A stretch of 64,000 nucleotides of DNA from Pseudomonas ceruminis (GCF_021602025.1 NZ_BQHW01000004.1:124001-188000); one strand, 5' to 3'. Shown: positions 27,766-38,413, numbered from the stretch's first letter. Numbers and translations: made by a program. Notes: a model not told the origin generated them from the sequence alone.

Positions 27766-29052
27766 ATGAATTCGACGCTCCGTCTCGCTGCCGCGATCTC
27801 CTTCGCCTCGCTTATGCCCCTCAGTGCTTTCGCCGCCGATTCCAAAGGCAGCGTCGAAGTGGTGCACTGGTGGACTTCCGGTGGTGAAAAAGCGGCGGTC
27901 GATGTGCTCAAAGCCCAGGTCGAGAAGGATGGCTTCACCTGGAAGGATGGCGCTGTTGCCGGCGGCGGTGGCGCCACCGCCATGACGGTGCTCAAGAGCC
28001 GTGCCGTGGCCGGTAACCCACCCGGTGTCGCTCAGATCAAGGGCCCGGACATTCAGGACTGGGCTGCCACTGGCCTGCTCGACCCCGATGTGCTCAAGGA
28101 TGTCGCCAAGGAAGAAAAGTGGGACACGCTGCTGGACAAGAAAGTCGCCGACACTGTGAAGTACGACGGTGACTACGTGGCCGTGCCGGTGAACATCCAT
28201 CGCATCAACTGGCTGTGGATCAACCCCGACGTGTTCAAGAAGGCCGGTATCGACAAGGCACCGACCACCCTCGACGAATTCTACGCCGCCGCCGAAAAGC
28301 TCAAGGCCGCAGGTTTCATCCCGCTCGCCCATGGCGGCCAGCCGTGGCAGGACAGCACCGTGTTCGAAAGCGTGGTGTTGTCGGTGATGGGGGCTGACGG
28401 CTACAAGAAAGCCCTGGTCGACCTTGATGAAGCCACGCTGACGGGGCCTGAAATGGTCAAGTCATTGACCGAGCTGAAGCGGGTCGCCACCTACATGGAC
28501 CCCGACGGTAAAGGCCAGGACTGGAACCTGGAAGCGGCCAAGGTCATCAACGGCAAGGCCGGCATGCAGATCATGGGTGATTGGGCCAAGAGCGAGTGGA
28601 CCTTGGCCAAAAAGACCGCGGGCAAGGATTACCAGTGCGTGGCCTTCCCTGGCACCGCTCAGGCCTTCCTCTACAACATTGACTCGCTGGTGGTGTTCAA
28701 GCAGAACGACAAGGGCACGGCCGCTGGCCAGCAGGACATCGCACGCAAGGTCCTCGGGCAGGACTTCCAGAAGGTGTTCAGCACCAACAAGGGCTCAATC
28801 CCAGTGCGCAACGACATGCTCGCCGACATGGGCAAGTATGGTTTCGACGCGTGCGCCCAGACCGCGGCAAAAGACTTCTTAGCCGACGCCAAGACCGGCG
28901 GTCTGCAACCGAGCATGGCGCACAACATGGCCACCACGCTGGCTGTGCAGGGCGCGTTCTTCGATGTGGTAACCAACTACATCAACGACCCCAAGGCCGA
29001 CCCGGCCGACGCGGCGAAGAAGCTGGCGGCGGCGATCAAAGCAGCCAAGTGA
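27766..29052 (+). CDS. gtsA: Glucose ABC transporter, periplasmic binding protein
   Basis: 428 aa with signal peptide 1-23 ([24 protein letters not shown], cleavage after AFA). The extracellular solute-binding family 1 domain follows: [20 protein letters not shown] after cleavage, [19 protein letters not shown] near 140-158 and [11 protein letters not shown] near 195. It binds glucose in the periplasm and delivers it to GtsB/C. Ribosome site AAGAAAGG precedes ATG 27766. It is the first gene of gtsABCD-oprB; transcription is expected to depend on GltR. Confidence 0.95.
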   Translation: MNSTLRLAAAISFASLMPLSAFAADSKGSVEVVHWWTSGGEKAAVDVLKAQVEKDGFTWKDGAVAGGGGATAMTVLKSRAVAGNPPGVAQIKGPDIQDWAATGLLDPDVLKDVAKEEKWDTLLDKKVADTVKYDGDYVAVPVNIHRINWLWINPDVFKKAGIDKAPTTLDEFYAAAEKLKAAGFIPLAHGGQPWQDSTVFESVVLSVMGADGYKKALVDLDEATLTGPEMVKSLTELKRVATYMDPDGKGQDWNLEAAKVINGKAGMQIMGDWAKSEWTLAKKTAGKDYQCVAFPGTAQAFLYNIDSLVVFKQNDKGTAAGQQDIARKVLGQDFQKVFSTNKGSIPVRNDMLADMGKYGFDACAQTAAKDFLADAKTGGLQPSMAHNMATTLAVQGAFFDVVTNYINDPKADPADAAKKLAAAIKAAK

Positions 29053-29114
29053 GCACCTGATGGCCCCATCGTCGGCAACTCAGTGCCCTTGAGCGCTGTG
29101 GGGCAGAGGTGGTA

Positions 29115-29128
29115 GCCGGCTAGCCGGC
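29115..29128. repeat. Single REP-like palindrome between gtsA and gtsB
   Basis: GCCGGCTAGCCGGC is a perfect palindrome in the 131-bp gtsA-gtsB gap. An intercistronic hairpin here could stabilise the upstream gtsA message so that binding protein is made in excess of the membrane subunits. Confidence 0.6.
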
Positions 29129-29183
29129 GATGAGGCCTGCACTGACAACACAAGGGGCTGCCCAGGCTCCGGGTAATCACACT

Positions 29184-30092
29184 ATGACTACAGCAACCGC
29201 CCAACTGCGGGCCTCACCCCTGGACGCGCTCCAGCGCTGGCTACCGAAACTGGTGCTGGCACCGAGCATGTTCATCGTCCTGGTGGGCTTCTACGGCTAC
29301 ATCCTGTGGACCTTTGTCCTCTCCTTCACCACCTCGACCTTTCTGCCGACGTACAAGTGGGCAGGCCTGGCGCAATACGCGCGGCTGTTCGACAACGACC
29401 GCTGGTGGGTGGCAAGCAAGAACCTGCTGGTGTTCGGTGGCCTGTTCATCGGCATCAGCCTGGCCATCGGCGTGCTGCTGGCCGTGCTGCTTGACCAGCG
29501 TATCCGCCGTGAAGGCTTCATCCGCACCATCTACCTCTACCCGATGGCCTTGTCGATGATCGTCACCGGCACGGCCTGGAAGTGGTTGCTCAACCCCGGC
29601 ATGGGGCTGGACAAACTGCTGCGTGACTGGGGGTGGGAGGGCTTTCGCCTGGATTGGCTGATCGACCCCGACCGGGTAGTGTACTGCCTGGTGATCGCTG
29701 CCGTGTGGCAGGCTTCGGGCTTCATCATGGCCATGTTCCTCGCCGGCCTGCGCGGCGTCGACCAGTCGATCATCCGCGCCGCTCAGATCGATGGCGCAAG
29801 CTTGCCGCGTATCTACTGGACCGTGGTGCTGCCAAGCCTGCGCCCGGTGTTCTTCAGCTCGCTGATGATCCTCTCGCACATTGCCATCAAGAGCTTCGAC
29901 CTGGTGGCCGCGATGACCGCCGGCGGCCCGGGGTACTCGTCCGACCTTCCCGCCATGTTCATGTACTCGTTCACCTTCAGCCGCGGCCAGATGGGCATGG
30001 GCTCGGCCAGTGCCATCCTCATGCTCGGGGCGATCCTGGCGATCCTGGTGCCGTACCTGTACTCGGAACTGCGGAGCAAGCGCCATGCATGA
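29184..30092 (+). CDS. gtsB: Glucose ABC transporter permease 1
   Basis: 302 aa from ATG 29184 (MTTATAQLRASPLDALQRWL); the in-frame Met 54 bp earlier falls just after the REP palindrome and is less likely. Six transmembrane helices of the MalF-like permease family are visible, starting LVLAPSMFIVLVGFYGYILW. The ATPase-contacting EAA loop reads IRAAQIDGASLPRIYWTVVL (about 200). It is followed with an 8-bp overlap by gtsC. Inner-membrane subunit of the glucose importer. Confidence 0.94.
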   Translation: MTTATAQLRASPLDALQRWLPKLVLAPSMFIVLVGFYGYILWTFVLSFTTSTFLPTYKWAGLAQYARLFDNDRWWVASKNLLVFGGLFIGISLAIGVLLAVLLDQRIRREGFIRTIYLYPMALSMIVTGTAWKWLLNPGMGLDKLLRDWGWEGFRLDWLIDPDRVVYCLVIAAVWQASGFIMAMFLAGLRGVDQSIIRAAQIDGASLPRIYWTVVLPSLRPVFFSSLMILSHIAIKSFDLVAAMTAGGPGYSSDLPAMFMYSFTFSRGQMGMGSASAILMLGAILAILVPYLYSELRSKRHA

Positions 30093-30936
30093 TCCTGTCG
30101 TCACAAGCCCGGGCAAATTGAGCCTGAGCCGTATCGCCATTCACGCGGTGCTGCTGATTGCCGTGCTGCTGTACCTGGTGCCGCTGGTGGTGATGCTGCT
30201 GACCAGCTTCAAGACCCCCGAAGACATCAGCAGCGGCAACCTGCTGAGCTGGCCGGCAGTGATCAGCGGTATTGGCTGGGTCAAGGCCTGGGGCACGGTC
30301 AGCGGCTACTTCTGGAACTCGATCATGATCACGGTGCCGGCGGTGCTGATCTCCACGGCAATCGGTGCGTTGAACGGCTATGTGCTGTCGATGTGGCGCT
30401 TCCGTGGCTCGCAGCTGTTCTTCGGCCTGCTGCTGTTCGGCTGCTTCCTGCCGTTCCAGACGGTGCTGCTGCCGGCCTCGTTCACCCTCGGCAAGCTGGG
30501 CCTGGCCAGCACCACCAGTGGCCTGGTGCTGGTGCATGTGGTGTACGGCCTGGCCTTTACCACGCTGTTCTTCCGTAATTTCTACGTGAGCATTCCTGAT
30601 GCGCTGGTCAAGGCTGCGCGCCTGGATGGCGCCGGGTTCTTCACTATTTTCCGGCGCATCATCCTGCCGATGTCGACGCCCATCATCATGGTCTGCCTGA
30701 TCTGGCAGTTCACCCAGATCTGGAACGATTTCCTGTTCGGCGTGGTGTTCTCCAGTGGCGACTCGCAACCGATCACCGTGGCCCTGAACAACCTGGTCAA
30801 CACCAGCACCGGGGCCAAGGAATACAACGTCGACATGGCGGCGGCAATGATCGCCGGCCTGCCAACCCTGCTGGTCTATGTGGTGGCAGGCAAGTATTTC
30901 GTCCGCGGGCTGACTGCCGGCGCCGTCAAGGGGTAA
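30085..30936 (+). CDS. gtsC: Glucose ABC transporter permease 2
   Basis: 283 aa from ATG 30085 (MHDPVVTSPGKLSLSRIAIH), which overlaps the gtsB end by 8 bp. MalG-like permease with helices such as VLLIAVLLYLVPLVVMLLTS and the EAA loop VKAARLDGAGFFTIFRRIIL. The C-terminus reads AGKYFVRGLTAGAVKG, typical of the family. It partners GtsB and is energised by GtsD, whose start is 3 bp downstream of this stop. Confidence 0.95.
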   Translation: MHDPVVTSPGKLSLSRIAIHAVLLIAVLLYLVPLVVMLLTSFKTPEDISSGNLLSWPAVISGIGWVKAWGTVSGYFWNSIMITVPAVLISTAIGALNGYVLSMWRFRGSQLFFGLLLFGCFLPFQTVLLPASFTLGKLGLASTTSGLVLVHVVYGLAFTTLFFRNFYVSIPDALVKAARLDGAGFFTIFRRIILPMSTPIIMVCLIWQFTQIWNDFLFGVVFSSGDSQPITVALNNLVNTSTGAKEYNVDMAAAMIAGLPTLLVYVVAGKYFVRGLTAGAVKG

Positions 30937-30939
30937 GTC

Positions 30940-32094
30940 ATGGCAACACTTGAACTTCGCAATGTGAACAAGACCTACGGCAGCGGCCTGCCGGATACGC
31001 TCAAGGCTATCCAGTTGTCGATCAAGGACGGCGAGTTCCTGATCCTGGTCGGCCCCTCGGGGTGCGGCAAGTCGACCTTGATGAACTGCATCGCTGGCCT
31101 TGAGAGCATCACCGGCGGCGCGATCCTCATCGATGACCAGGACGTCAGCGGCATGAGCCCGAAGGACCGTGACATTGCCATGGTGTTCCAGTCCTACGCC
31201 CTGTACCCGACCATGAGCGTGCGCCAGAACATCGAGTTCGGCCTGAAAATTCGCAAGATGCCCCAGGCTGCCATCGATGAGGAGGTGGCGCGGGTGGCCA
31301 AGCTGCTGCAGATCGAACACCTGCTGGCGCGCAAGCCGGCGCAGTTGTCCGGTGGCCAGCAACAGCGTGTGGCCATGGGCCGGGCGCTGGCACGGCGGCC
31401 GAAGATCTACCTGTTCGACGAGCCATTGTCGAACCTGGACGCCAAGCTGCGGGTCGAGATGCGCACCGAAATGAAGCTGATGCACCAGCGCCTCAAGACC
31501 ACCACGGTGTACGTCACCCACGACCAGATCGAGGCCATGACCCTGGGCGACAAGGTTGCGGTGATGAAGGACGGCATCATCCAGCAGTTCGGCACCCCCC
31601 AGCAGATCTACAACGACCCCGCCAACCAGTTCGTCGCCAGCTTCATCGGCTCGCCGCCGATGAACTTCATACCGGTGCGGCTGACGAAACAGGACGGCCG
31701 CCTGCTGGCCCTGCTCGACAGTGGCCAGGCGCGTTGCGAGCTGCCGCTGGGGTTGACCGACGATGGCCTGGAGGGTCGCGAAATCGTGCTTGGCATCCGC
31801 CCGGAGCAGATCGCCCTCGGCGCGGGGGAGGGCAATGGCCTGCCAGGCATACGCGCCGAGGTGCAGGTTACCGAGCCCACCGGCCCGGACCTGCTGGTGT
31901 TCGTCACCCTCAACCAGACCAAGGTGTGCTGCCGCCTGGCGCCGGATGTGGCCTGTCGGGTGGGTGACAGCCTCAACCTGCAATTTGACCCGGCGCGGGT
32001 ACTGCTGTTCGACGCCGCCAGTGGCGAACGCCTGGGCTTGAACAGTTCCACCGCTTCAGTGAAGGGCAACGTGGCTCACTTCAAGAGCCGTTGA
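30940..32094 (+). CDS. gtsD: Glucose ABC transporter ATP-binding subunit (MalK type)
   Basis: 384 aa. Walker A GPSGCGKST at 38-46, Q-loop VFQSYALYP, signature LSGGQQQR at 136-143, Walker B YLFDEP at 157-162 and H-loop YVTHDQ near 190. The C-terminal TOBE region (about 240-370) includes GSPPMNFIPV and LGIRPEQIAL, as in MalK/UgpC sugar-importer ATPases. It starts 3 bp after gtsC and is followed by oprB 42 bp later, so the operon runs gtsABCD-oprB. Confidence 0.96.
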   Translation: MATLELRNVNKTYGSGLPDTLKAIQLSIKDGEFLILVGPSGCGKSTLMNCIAGLESITGGAILIDDQDVSGMSPKDRDIAMVFQSYALYPTMSVRQNIEFGLKIRKMPQAAIDEEVARVAKLLQIEHLLARKPAQLSGGQQQRVAMGRALARRPKIYLFDEPLSNLDAKLRVEMRTEMKLMHQRLKTTTVYVTHDQIEAMTLGDKVAVMKDGIIQQFGTPQQIYNDPANQFVASFIGSPPMNFIPVRLTKQDGRLLALLDSGQARCELPLGLTDDGLEGREIVLGIRPEQIALGAGEGNGLPGIRAEVQVTEPTGPDLLVFVTLNQTKVCCRLAPDVACRVGDSLNLQFDPARVLLFDAASGERLGLNSSTASVKGNVAHFKSR

Positions 32095-32136
32095 ATCGTC
32101 TACACCAATCAATAAGAAAAAAGAGGACGCAAAGGG

Positions 32137-33480
32137 ATGGAACAGCGCAATCGCATCAAGACCTTGGGCTCGCTGGCCTTGCTGGCCGTAGTTGGCAGCA
32201 GCGGCGTGCAGGCCGCCGAGGCCTTCTCCAGTGAGTCGAAATGGATGACCGGCGACTGGGGCGGCACCCGCACCGAATTGCTGGAAAAAGGCTACGACTT
32301 CACCCTCGACTACGTCGGTGAAGTCGCTGGCAACCTCAACGGTGGTTACAACAATGACAAGACCGCACGTTACAGCGACCAGTTCGCCCTGGGGGCGCAC
32401 CTGGACCTGCAGAAAATCTTCGGTTGGCACGATGCCGAATTCAAGCTTGCCGTCACCGAGCGCAGCGGCCGCAACCTGTCCAACGACCGCATCAGCGACC
32501 CGCGCGCCGGCCAGTTCAGCTCGGTACAGGAGGTGTGGGGCCGGGGCCAGACCTGGCGCCTGACCCAGATGTGGGTCAAGCAGAAATACTTCGACGGTGC
32601 GCTGGATGTGAAATTCGGCCGCTTTGGTGAGGGTGAGGATTTCAACAGTTTCCCGTGCGACTTCCAGAACCTGGCGTTCTGCGGCTCACAGGTGGGCAAC
32701 TGGGTGGGCGGCATCTGGTACAACTGGCCGGTGAGCCAGTGGGCACTGCGGGTCAAGTACAACATCACGCCTGAGTTCTTCGTCCAGGTCGGCGCCTTTG
32801 AGCAGAACCCGTCGAACCTGGAAACCGGCAACGGCTTCAAGCTCAGTGGCAGCGGCACCAAAGGCGCGATCCTGCCGGTGGAGGCCGTCTGGTCGCCGCA
32901 GGTCAATGGCCTGCCGGGCGAATACCGCTTGGGTTATTACTACAGCACAGCCAAGGCCGATGATGTCTTCGATGATGTCAACGGCAACCCGCAGGCAGTG
33001 AGCGGTGAGGCCTTCAAGTCGCATTCGAGCAAGCATGGCTGGTGGGTGGTGGCGCAGCAGCAGGTCACGGCCCATGGCGGCGATGCCAGCCGCGGCCTCA
33101 GCCTGTTCGCCAACTTCACCGTGCATGACAAGGCCACCAACGTGGTCGACAACTACCAGCAGGTGGGCCTGGTGTACAAAGGGGCCTTCGATGCCCGGCC
33201 CAAGGATGATATCGGCTTCGGTGTAGCCCGCATTCATGTGAACGACGATGTGAAGAAGCGCGCCGAGCTGCTCAATGCACAAAGCGGTATCAACGATTAC
33301 GACAACCCAGGCTTCGTGCCGCTGCAGCGTACCGAGTACAACGCCGAGCTCTATTACGGCTTCCACGTCACCAACTGGCTGACCGTGCGCCCTAACCTGC
33401 AGTACATCAAGAGCCCAGGCGGGGTGGATGAGGTCGACAACGCACTGGTCGCTGGCGTGAAGATTCAGTCGTCATTCTAA
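32137..33480 (+). CDS. oprB: Carbohydrate-selective porin OprB
   Basis: 447 aa, signal peptide about 1-26 (GSLALLAVVGSSGVQAAEA). The mature protein begins with ESKWMTGDWGGTRTELLEKG, the OprB signature, followed by YNNDKTARYSDQFALGAHLD. The rest alternates polar and hydrophobic strands and ends LVAGVKIQSSF with the terminal Phe needed for outer-membrane assembly. It provides glucose entry across the outer membrane for the GtsABCD importer encoded immediately upstream. Confidence 0.96.
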   Translation: MEQRNRIKTLGSLALLAVVGSSGVQAAEAFSSESKWMTGDWGGTRTELLEKGYDFTLDYVGEVAGNLNGGYNNDKTARYSDQFALGAHLDLQKIFGWHDAEFKLAVTERSGRNLSNDRISDPRAGQFSSVQEVWGRGQTWRLTQMWVKQKYFDGALDVKFGRFGEGEDFNSFPCDFQNLAFCGSQVGNWVGGIWYNWPVSQWALRVKYNITPEFFVQVGAFEQNPSNLETGNGFKLSGSGTKGAILPVEAVWSPQVNGLPGEYRLGYYYSTAKADDVFDDVNGNPQAVSGEAFKSHSSKHGWWVVAQQQVTAHGGDASRGLSLFANFTVHDKATNVVDNYQQVGLVYKGAFDARPKDDIGFGVARIHVNDDVKKRAELLNAQSGINDYDNPGFVPLQRTEYNAELYYGFHVTNWLTVRPNLQYIKSPGGVDEVDNALVAGVKIQSSF

Positions 33481-33519
33481 GCTCAATTGTTGTAAATTTA
33501 CGCCAATCCAATTTCGGCC

Positions 33520-33552
33520 CCCGGCACCCACTGGCTTGCAGTGGTTGTCGGG
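33520..33552. repeat. Hairpin after oprB
   Basis: CCCGGCA-C-CCACTG (33520-33533) pairs with CAGTGG-T-TGTCGGG (33539-33552) with one mismatch and one G-T pair, loop GCTTG. It stands between oprB and the mutarotase gene. No T-run follows, so full termination is doubtful; it may protect the 3' end of the gts-oprB message. Confidence 0.55.
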
Positions 33553-33597
33553 AATGGGTCGAGACAGCGCTACCTCAAACAAAAAGAGCTTGGAACC

Positions 33598-34452
33598 ATG
33601 CCTGAACATCCGCTACATCGCTTCTTTTCCTCGCATAGGCCCAGGCCGACATTCGAGTGGGAGCGTTACCAGCAGCGCGATGTGCTGATTATCGACCATC
33701 CCCGCTGCCAGGCTGTATTCAGTCGCCAGGGTGCACAGTTGTTGCATTTTCAGCCGGCCGGTGAGCGGCCTTGGCTCTGGTGCGCCGAGCAGTGGCCGCA
33801 GGTGGGGGCGATTCGCGGTGGTGTACCGGTGTGCTGGCCCTGGTATGGGCGCCACCCCAGCGAGGACCTGTGGCCGGCCCATGGCTGGGCCCGGCTGCTG
33901 GACTGGAAGCTGGTGGACAGCCGCGAGGACGAGGAGGGCGTGACCCTCAGGTGGCGGCTGGAGCTGTGCGACTGGCAGGTCGACTTGCATGCCCGCCTGG
34001 GCAGCCGCATGGAGCTTAGCCTCAGCACCGAGCACCAGGACAGCGAACCTTGCCAGTTGAGCCATGCGCTGCTGGCCTATTGGCGTATCAGTGATGTCGC
34101 TGAGATAGCGCTGTCTGGGCTGGAAGATAAAGAAGGCTATGATCGCCTGAGCCGGCAAGCGTGCCGCGAAGACGGCGCCTTGAAGCTCAAGGGCGGCTGC
34201 CAGAAGGTTTACCCCGACACGCCCAAGGTGCAATTGCAGGACCCCGCCTGGCAGCGGGAGCTGTGCATCGATACCGGTGACAGCGACGACACCGTGGTCT
34301 GGCACCCCGGCAACCGCCCCCTGATGGGCGTGAGCGGGCGTGAGTGCCAGGGGTTTGTTTGCGTTGAGGCGGCCAGCGGCAGCAGCGAAGGCTTGAGCCT
34401 TGCGCCTGGGCAGCGCGCCCATCTGCGCCTGCAGGCGCACCGGCTCAGCTGA
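33598..34452 (+). CDS. D-hexose-6-phosphate mutarotase (YeaD type)
   Basis: 284 aa from ATG 33598 ([20 protein letters not shown]); an upstream GTG would add 19 unlikely residues. It belongs to the aldose 1-epimerase-like fold, with [26 protein letters not shown] split over about 75-100, a C-terminal [15 protein letters not shown] and [16 protein letters not shown]. Such enzymes speed the alpha/beta interconversion of glucose 6-phosphate, which helps Zwf downstream. It follows oprB in the same direction and overlaps the 3' end of the convergent hexR by 8 bp. Confidence 0.85.
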   Translation: MPEHPLHRFFSSHRPRPTFEWERYQQRDVLIIDHPRCQAVFSRQGAQLLHFQPAGERPWLWCAEQWPQVGAIRGGVPVCWPWYGRHPSEDLWPAHGWARLLDWKLVDSREDEEGVTLRWRLELCDWQVDLHARLGSRMELSLSTEHQDSEPCQLSHALLAYWRISDVAEIALSGLEDKEGYDRLSRQACREDGALKLKGGCQKVYPDTPKVQLQDPAWQRELCIDTGDSDDTVVWHPGNRPLMGVSGRECQGFVCVEAASGSSEGLSLAPGQRAHLRLQAHRLS

Positions 34453-35317
34453 GTTCGTCGTCCTCGATCGGGTAGCGGCTGGCGTTGAGGCTTTCCTTGA
34501 TCTTGCGCAAGTGTGGCTGGAAGTCCACGCCGCGGCGCAAGGTCATGCCGGTGGCCAGTACATCGAGGACGGTCAGCTGGATGATCCGCGACGTCATCGG
34601 CATGTAGATGTCGGTGTCTTCCGGCAACGGGATGTGCAGGCTGAGACTGCAGGCCTGGGCCAGTGGCGAACCGGCGGCGGTCAGGCCCAGCACCGAGGCG
34701 CCGTTTTCCCGTGCCAGGCGTGCCACCTCGACCAGTTCGCGGGTGCGCCCGGTGTAGGAGATGATCACGAACAGGTCGCCAGTGTGGGCCACCGAGGCCA
34801 GCATGCGCTGCATCAGCACATCGGCATGGGCCGACACTGCGAGGTTGAAGCGGAAGAACTTGTGCTGAGCGTCCAGGGCTACCGGGGCTGATGCGCCCAG
34901 GCCGAAGAAGTGGATCTGCCGGGCCTGGATCATCATGTCCACGGCGCGGCTGACCTGCTGCGGGTCGAGCTGCTGGCAGGCACTGTCCAGCGAGGCGATG
35001 GCACTGCCGAAGATTTTCTGGGTGTAGGCCGCAGGGTCGTCGTCGGCCTCCACCGCACGGCTGACATAGGCGGCGCCGCTGGCCAGGCTCTGTGCCAGCT
35101 GCAACTTGAGTTCGGGGTAGCCGCTGACGCCGAACGAACGGCAAAAGCGGTTGACGGTCGGTTCGCTGACCTTGGCCGCCTGGGCCAAGGCGGCAATGCT
35201 GAACCGGGTCGCTTGTTGCGGGTTGAGCAGGATGACTTCGGCGACTTTGCGTTCGGCCTTGTTCAGCTCGTCGAGGCGTCCCTGAATCTGTTCCAGGAGG
35301 TTTCGCACGCGGTCCAT
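34445..35317 (-). CDS. hexR: HexR, RpiR-family repressor of glucose catabolism
   Basis: 290 aa from ATG 35317 ([20 protein letters not shown]), with AAGGA upstream. The N-terminal RpiR helix-turn-helix covers about 1-77 ([20 protein letters not shown]). The C-terminal SIS sugar-phosphate domain covers about 125-265 ([20 protein letters not shown] and [20 protein letters not shown]). It binds KDPG. It is divergent from zwf, and candidate operators are visible before zwf and between gap and edd. Its 3' end overlaps the mutarotase gene by 8 bp. Confidence 0.95.
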   Translation of the reverse strand: MDRVRNLLEQIQGRLDELNKAERKVAEVILLNPQQATRFSIAALAQAAKVSEPTVNRFCRSFGVSGYPELKLQLAQSLASGAAYVSRAVEADDDPAAYTQKIFGSAIASLDSACQQLDPQQVSRAVDMMIQARQIHFFGLGASAPVALDAQHKFFRFNLAVSAHADVLMQRMLASVAHTGDLFVIISYTGRTRELVEVARLARENGASVLGLTAAGSPLAQACSLSLHIPLPEDTDIYMPMTSRIIQLTVLDVLATGMTLRRGVDFQPHLRKIKESLNASRYPIEDDELS

Positions 35318-35439
35318 GGGGAGTGTCCTTGGGTCGGAAAGACAGGCGGCTGAGGGAGTAGCAAGCCTTTTGCAGGGCCGTCTATCGTACTGTCGGTGCG
35401 GGTGACGCACCACTTGTCTGTAACACTTGTCGGTAATGT

Positions 35440-35455
35440 TGTGGTTTTTACTACA
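35440..35455. promoter_or_regulatory. Candidate HexR operator in the hexR/zwf region
   Basis: TGTGGT-TTTT-ACTACA is an inverted repeat with one mismatch in the 6-bp arms, preceded by T to give TTGT. It lies about 66 bp upstream of the zwf start. It deviates from TTGT-N7/8-ACAA, so it is a weaker match than the two sites at gap/edd. Confidence 0.55.
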
Positions 35456-35520
35456 TTATCCCTTGAAAACCGTATGTGAAAGCGGTATTCCTAGTTCAAC
35501 TTTAGGAAAGAACCAACATC

Positions 35521-36990
35521 ATGGCTGCGATCAGTGTCGAACCTTGCACCTTTGCCCTGTTTGGCGCCCTCGGCGACCTGGCATTGCGCAAGCTGTTTCC
35601 CGCGCTCTACCAGCTCGACCGTGCCAACCTGCTGCACGCCGACACCCGCCTGCTGGCCTTGGCCCGGGAGCCCGGCAGCGCGCAGGAGCACCTTACTACC
35701 ATCGAAAACCACCTGCGCCGGCACGTTGCGGATGCAGACCTGGAGCCTGCCGCCCTGGGCCGTTTCCTCGGGCGCCTGAGCTACCAGCACCTGGACTTCC
35801 TGCAACCTGAGGGTTACCTCGCCCTCGCCGAGCAGGCGCCTGCCGAACTGCCGTTGATTGCCTATTTCGCCACCGCGGCAGCCGTTTATGGCGCAATCTG
35901 CGAAAACCTCGACAAAGCCGGCTTGGCCGGGCGCACCCGGGTGGTGCTGGAAAAGCCCATCGGCCACGACCTGGAGTCGTCGCGCCGGGTCAACGATGCC
36001 GTGGCGCGTTTCTTCCCCGAAAGCCGGGTATATCGGATCGATCATTACCTGGGCAAGGAGACGGTACAGAACCTCATCGCCCTGCGCTTTGCCAACAGCC
36101 TGTTCGAAACCCAGTGGAACCAGAATTCCATCTCCCATGTGGAGATCACCGTGGCGGAAAAGGTCGGCATCGAAGGCCGTTGGGGCTACTTCGACAAGGC
36201 CGGCCAGCTGCGTGACATGATCCAGAACCACCTGCTGCAGTTGTTGTGCTTGATCGCCATGGACCCGCCCAGCGAGCTCTCGGCCGACAGCATTCGCGAC
36301 GAGAAGGTCAAGGTGCTCAAAGCCCTGGCGCCGATCACTGGCGACGGCTTGAGCACCCGCGTGGTGCGCGGCCAGTACATCGCCGGTTACAGCGATGGCA
36401 AGCCGGTGCCAGGCTACCTGGAAGAAGACAACGCCAATGCGCAGAGCGACACCGAAACTTTCGTTGCCTTGCGTGCCGATATCCGCAACTGGCGCTGGTC
36501 AGGTGTGCCGTTCTACCTGCGCACCGGCAAGCGCATGCCGCAAAAGCTCTCGCAGATCGTCATTCACTTCAAGGAAACGCCGCACTATATCTTTGCCCCG
36601 GAACAGCGCTTGCAGGTCGGCAACAAGCTGATCATCCGCCTGCAACCGGACGAAGGCATTTCGCTGCGGGTGATGACCAAGGAGCAGGGCCTGGACAAAG
36701 GCATGCAACTGCGCAGTGGCCCGCTGCAACTGAATTTTTCCGATACTTGGCGCACCGCCAGGATTCCGGATGCCTATGAACGTTTGCTGCTTGAAGTGAT
36801 GCGCGGCAACCAGAACCTGTTTGTACGCAAGGACGAGATCGAATATGCCTGGACGTGGTGCGACCAGCTGATCGCTGGCTGGCGCAACGCCGGTGATGCC
36901 CCTAAGCCATATGCAGCAGGCTCGTGGGGGCCGATGAGCTCGATTGCACTGATTACGCGCGATGGGAGGGCGTGGTATGGGGATATCTGA
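35521..36990 (+). CDS. zwf: Glucose-6-phosphate 1-dehydrogenase
   Basis: Oxidises glucose 6-phosphate to 6-phosphogluconolactone. It is 489 aa. The coenzyme fingerprint is [12 protein letters not shown] (14-25), EKPIGHDL lies at 144-151, and the substrate/catalytic motif RIDHYLGKE (172-180) has the active-site His nearby. AGGAAAGAACCAAC precedes the ATG. It heads zwf-pgl-eda; pgl begins inside its last 14 bases. HexR is the neighbouring divergent repressor. Confidence 0.97.
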   Translation: MAAISVEPCTFALFGALGDLALRKLFPALYQLDRANLLHADTRLLALAREPGSAQEHLTTIENHLRRHVADADLEPAALGRFLGRLSYQHLDFLQPEGYLALAEQAPAELPLIAYFATAAAVYGAICENLDKAGLAGRTRVVLEKPIGHDLESSRRVNDAVARFFPESRVYRIDHYLGKETVQNLIALRFANSLFETQWNQNSISHVEITVAEKVGIEGRWGYFDKAGQLRDMIQNHLLQLLCLIAMDPPSELSADSIRDEKVKVLKALAPITGDGLSTRVVRGQYIAGYSDGKPVPGYLEEDNANAQSDTETFVALRADIRNWRWSGVPFYLRTGKRMPQKLSQIVIHFKETPHYIFAPEQRLQVGNKLIIRLQPDEGISLRVMTKEQGLDKGMQLRSGPLQLNFSDTWRTARIPDAYERLLLEVMRGNQNLFVRKDEIEYAWTWCDQLIAGWRNAGDAPKPYAAGSWGPMSSIALITRDGRAWYGDI

Positions 36991-37690
36991 ATTGCAATTG
37001 CCGGGGGCGGTCAAGGTGCATCAGTTGGGTGATGCCAAGGTACTTGCCTCGACGTTGGCCACTGATGTGGCCGCCCGCCTGAAGGCCGCCATCGCCGCCA
37101 AGGGCCAGGCATGCCTGGTGCTTTCCGGTGGCCGCAGCCCGGTGCCTTTCCTCGAGAAGCTGGCCAGCGAAGTGCTGGATTGGTCCAAGGTCACCGTCAG
37201 CCTGGCCGACGAGCGTTGGGTGCCGGTGGAACATGCCGACAGCAATGCCGGCTTGCTGGCCCGTCATCTGTTTCGCGGGGCGGCCGCCCAGGCCCGTTTC
37301 ATTGGCCTCTATCAGCAGGCAGAAACGGTTGAAGGGGCGGCCGACAAAGCCGATAAGGCCCTTGCTGCGCTACCGGCCATCGACGTGTTGGTGCTTGGCA
37401 TGGGCGACGATGGCCATACCGCATCGCTGTTCCCCAACAGCCCCAACCTGCGTGAGGGCCTTGAACTGAACACCACGCGTCGCTGCCTGCCGCTGCTGGC
37501 GCCGAGCGTGCCCCACCAACGCCTGTCGATGACCCGTGCGTTGCTGGCCAGCGCCGCATTCATCGCCCTGTCCGTGCAAGGGCCGGGCAAACTCGCTACC
37601 CTGCGCGCCGCGCTGGCGGGCAACGACCTTACCGAAATGCCGATTCGCGCCTTTCTTCACGACCCCCTGGACATCTACTGGTGCCCATGA
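36977..37690 (+). CDS. pgl: 6-Phosphogluconolactonase
   Basis: 237 aa from ATG 36977 ([20 protein letters not shown]), overlapping zwf by 14 bp. It belongs to the DevB/NagB-like lactonase family, with [16 protein letters not shown] (about 47-62), [17 protein letters not shown] (about 73-89) and [17 protein letters not shown] (about 138-154). It hydrolyses the lactone made by Zwf to 6-phosphogluconate for Edd. A 15-residue N-terminal alternative from 36962 is less likely. The product is cytoplasmic. Confidence 0.95.
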   Translation: MGISELQLPGAVKVHQLGDAKVLASTLATDVAARLKAAIAAKGQACLVLSGGRSPVPFLEKLASEVLDWSKVTVSLADERWVPVEHADSNAGLLARHLFRGAAAQARFIGLYQQAETVEGAADKADKALAALPAIDVLVLGMGDDGHTASLFPNSPNLREGLELNTTRRCLPLLAPSVPHQRLSMTRALLASAAFIALSVQGPGKLATLRAALAGNDLTEMPIRAFLHDPLDIYWCP

Positions 37691-37707
37691 GCAAAGGATC
37701 CACTGTC

Positions 37708-38382
37708 ATGACCACCCTCGAACGCCCACAGCCTCTGCTCTCGATGGCCGAGAAAGCCGACCGGATCGATGCGATCTGTGGCGCGGCGCGCATCCTGCCG
37801 GTGATCACCATCGCCCGTGAGGAAGATATCCTGCCCCTGGCCGATGCCTTGGCCGCTGGCGGCATCCGAACGCTGGAAGTGACCCTGCGCTCTGAGCATG
37901 GCCTGAAGGCCATCCAAGTGCTACGCGAGCAGCGTCCGCAGCTGTGCGTCGGTGCCGGTACTGTGCTCGATCGCGGCATGTATGCAGCGGTCGAGGCGGC
38001 GGGTGCGCAGTTCGTGGTTACCCCGGGCATCACCCAGGACCTCCTCGAGGCTGGCGTGGACAGCGACATTCCGCTGTTGCCAGGCATCAGCACACCCTCG
38101 GAAATCATGATGGGCTATGCCCTGGGTTACCGGCGCTTCAAGCTCTTCCCGGCTGAGATCAGCGGCGGCGTGGCGGCGATCAAGGCCTTCGGTGGCCCGT
38201 TCGGCGATATCCGCTTCTGCCCAACCGGCGGGGTTAACCCGGCCAATGTGCGCAACTACATGGCCCTGCCCAACGTCATGTGCGTGGGCGGTACCTGGAT
38301 GCTCGACAGCAGCTGGATCAAGAACGGTGACTGGGCGCGGATCCAGGCGTGCAGCGCCGAGGCGATGGCCCTGCTGGACTGA
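37708..38382 (+). CDS. eda: KDPG aldolase (2-keto-3-deoxy-6-phosphogluconate aldolase)
   Basis: Cleaves KDPG to pyruvate and glyceraldehyde 3-phosphate, completing the Entner-Doudoroff route. It is 224 aa from ATG 37708 (MTTLERPQPLLSMAEKADRI), with AAGGA about 9 bases upstream; an ATG at 37687 overlapping the pgl stop would add 7 residues. The Schiff-base lysine is K145 in RRFKLFPAE and the general base is likely E57 in TLEVTLR. It is the last gene of zwf-pgl-eda, followed by a good terminator at 38414-38442. Confidence 0.96.
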   Translation: MTTLERPQPLLSMAEKADRIDAICGAARILPVITIAREEDILPLADALAAGGIRTLEVTLRSEHGLKAIQVLREQRPQLCVGAGTVLDRGMYAAVEAAGAQFVVTPGITQDLLEAGVDSDIPLLPGISTPSEIMMGYALGYRRFKLFPAEISGGVAAIKAFGGPFGDIRFCPTGGVNPANVRNYMALPNVMCVGGTWMLDSSWIKNGDWARIQACSAEAMALLD

Positions 38383-38413
38383 TACTGAATTTGTTGTGTG
38401 CTTTACGGCTTAT

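Noticed and set aside
30019-31983. A 654-codon minus-strand frame across gtsC and gtsD
   Set aside because: Low-complexity His/Gln-rich translation opposite two genes with clear ABC transporter motifs.
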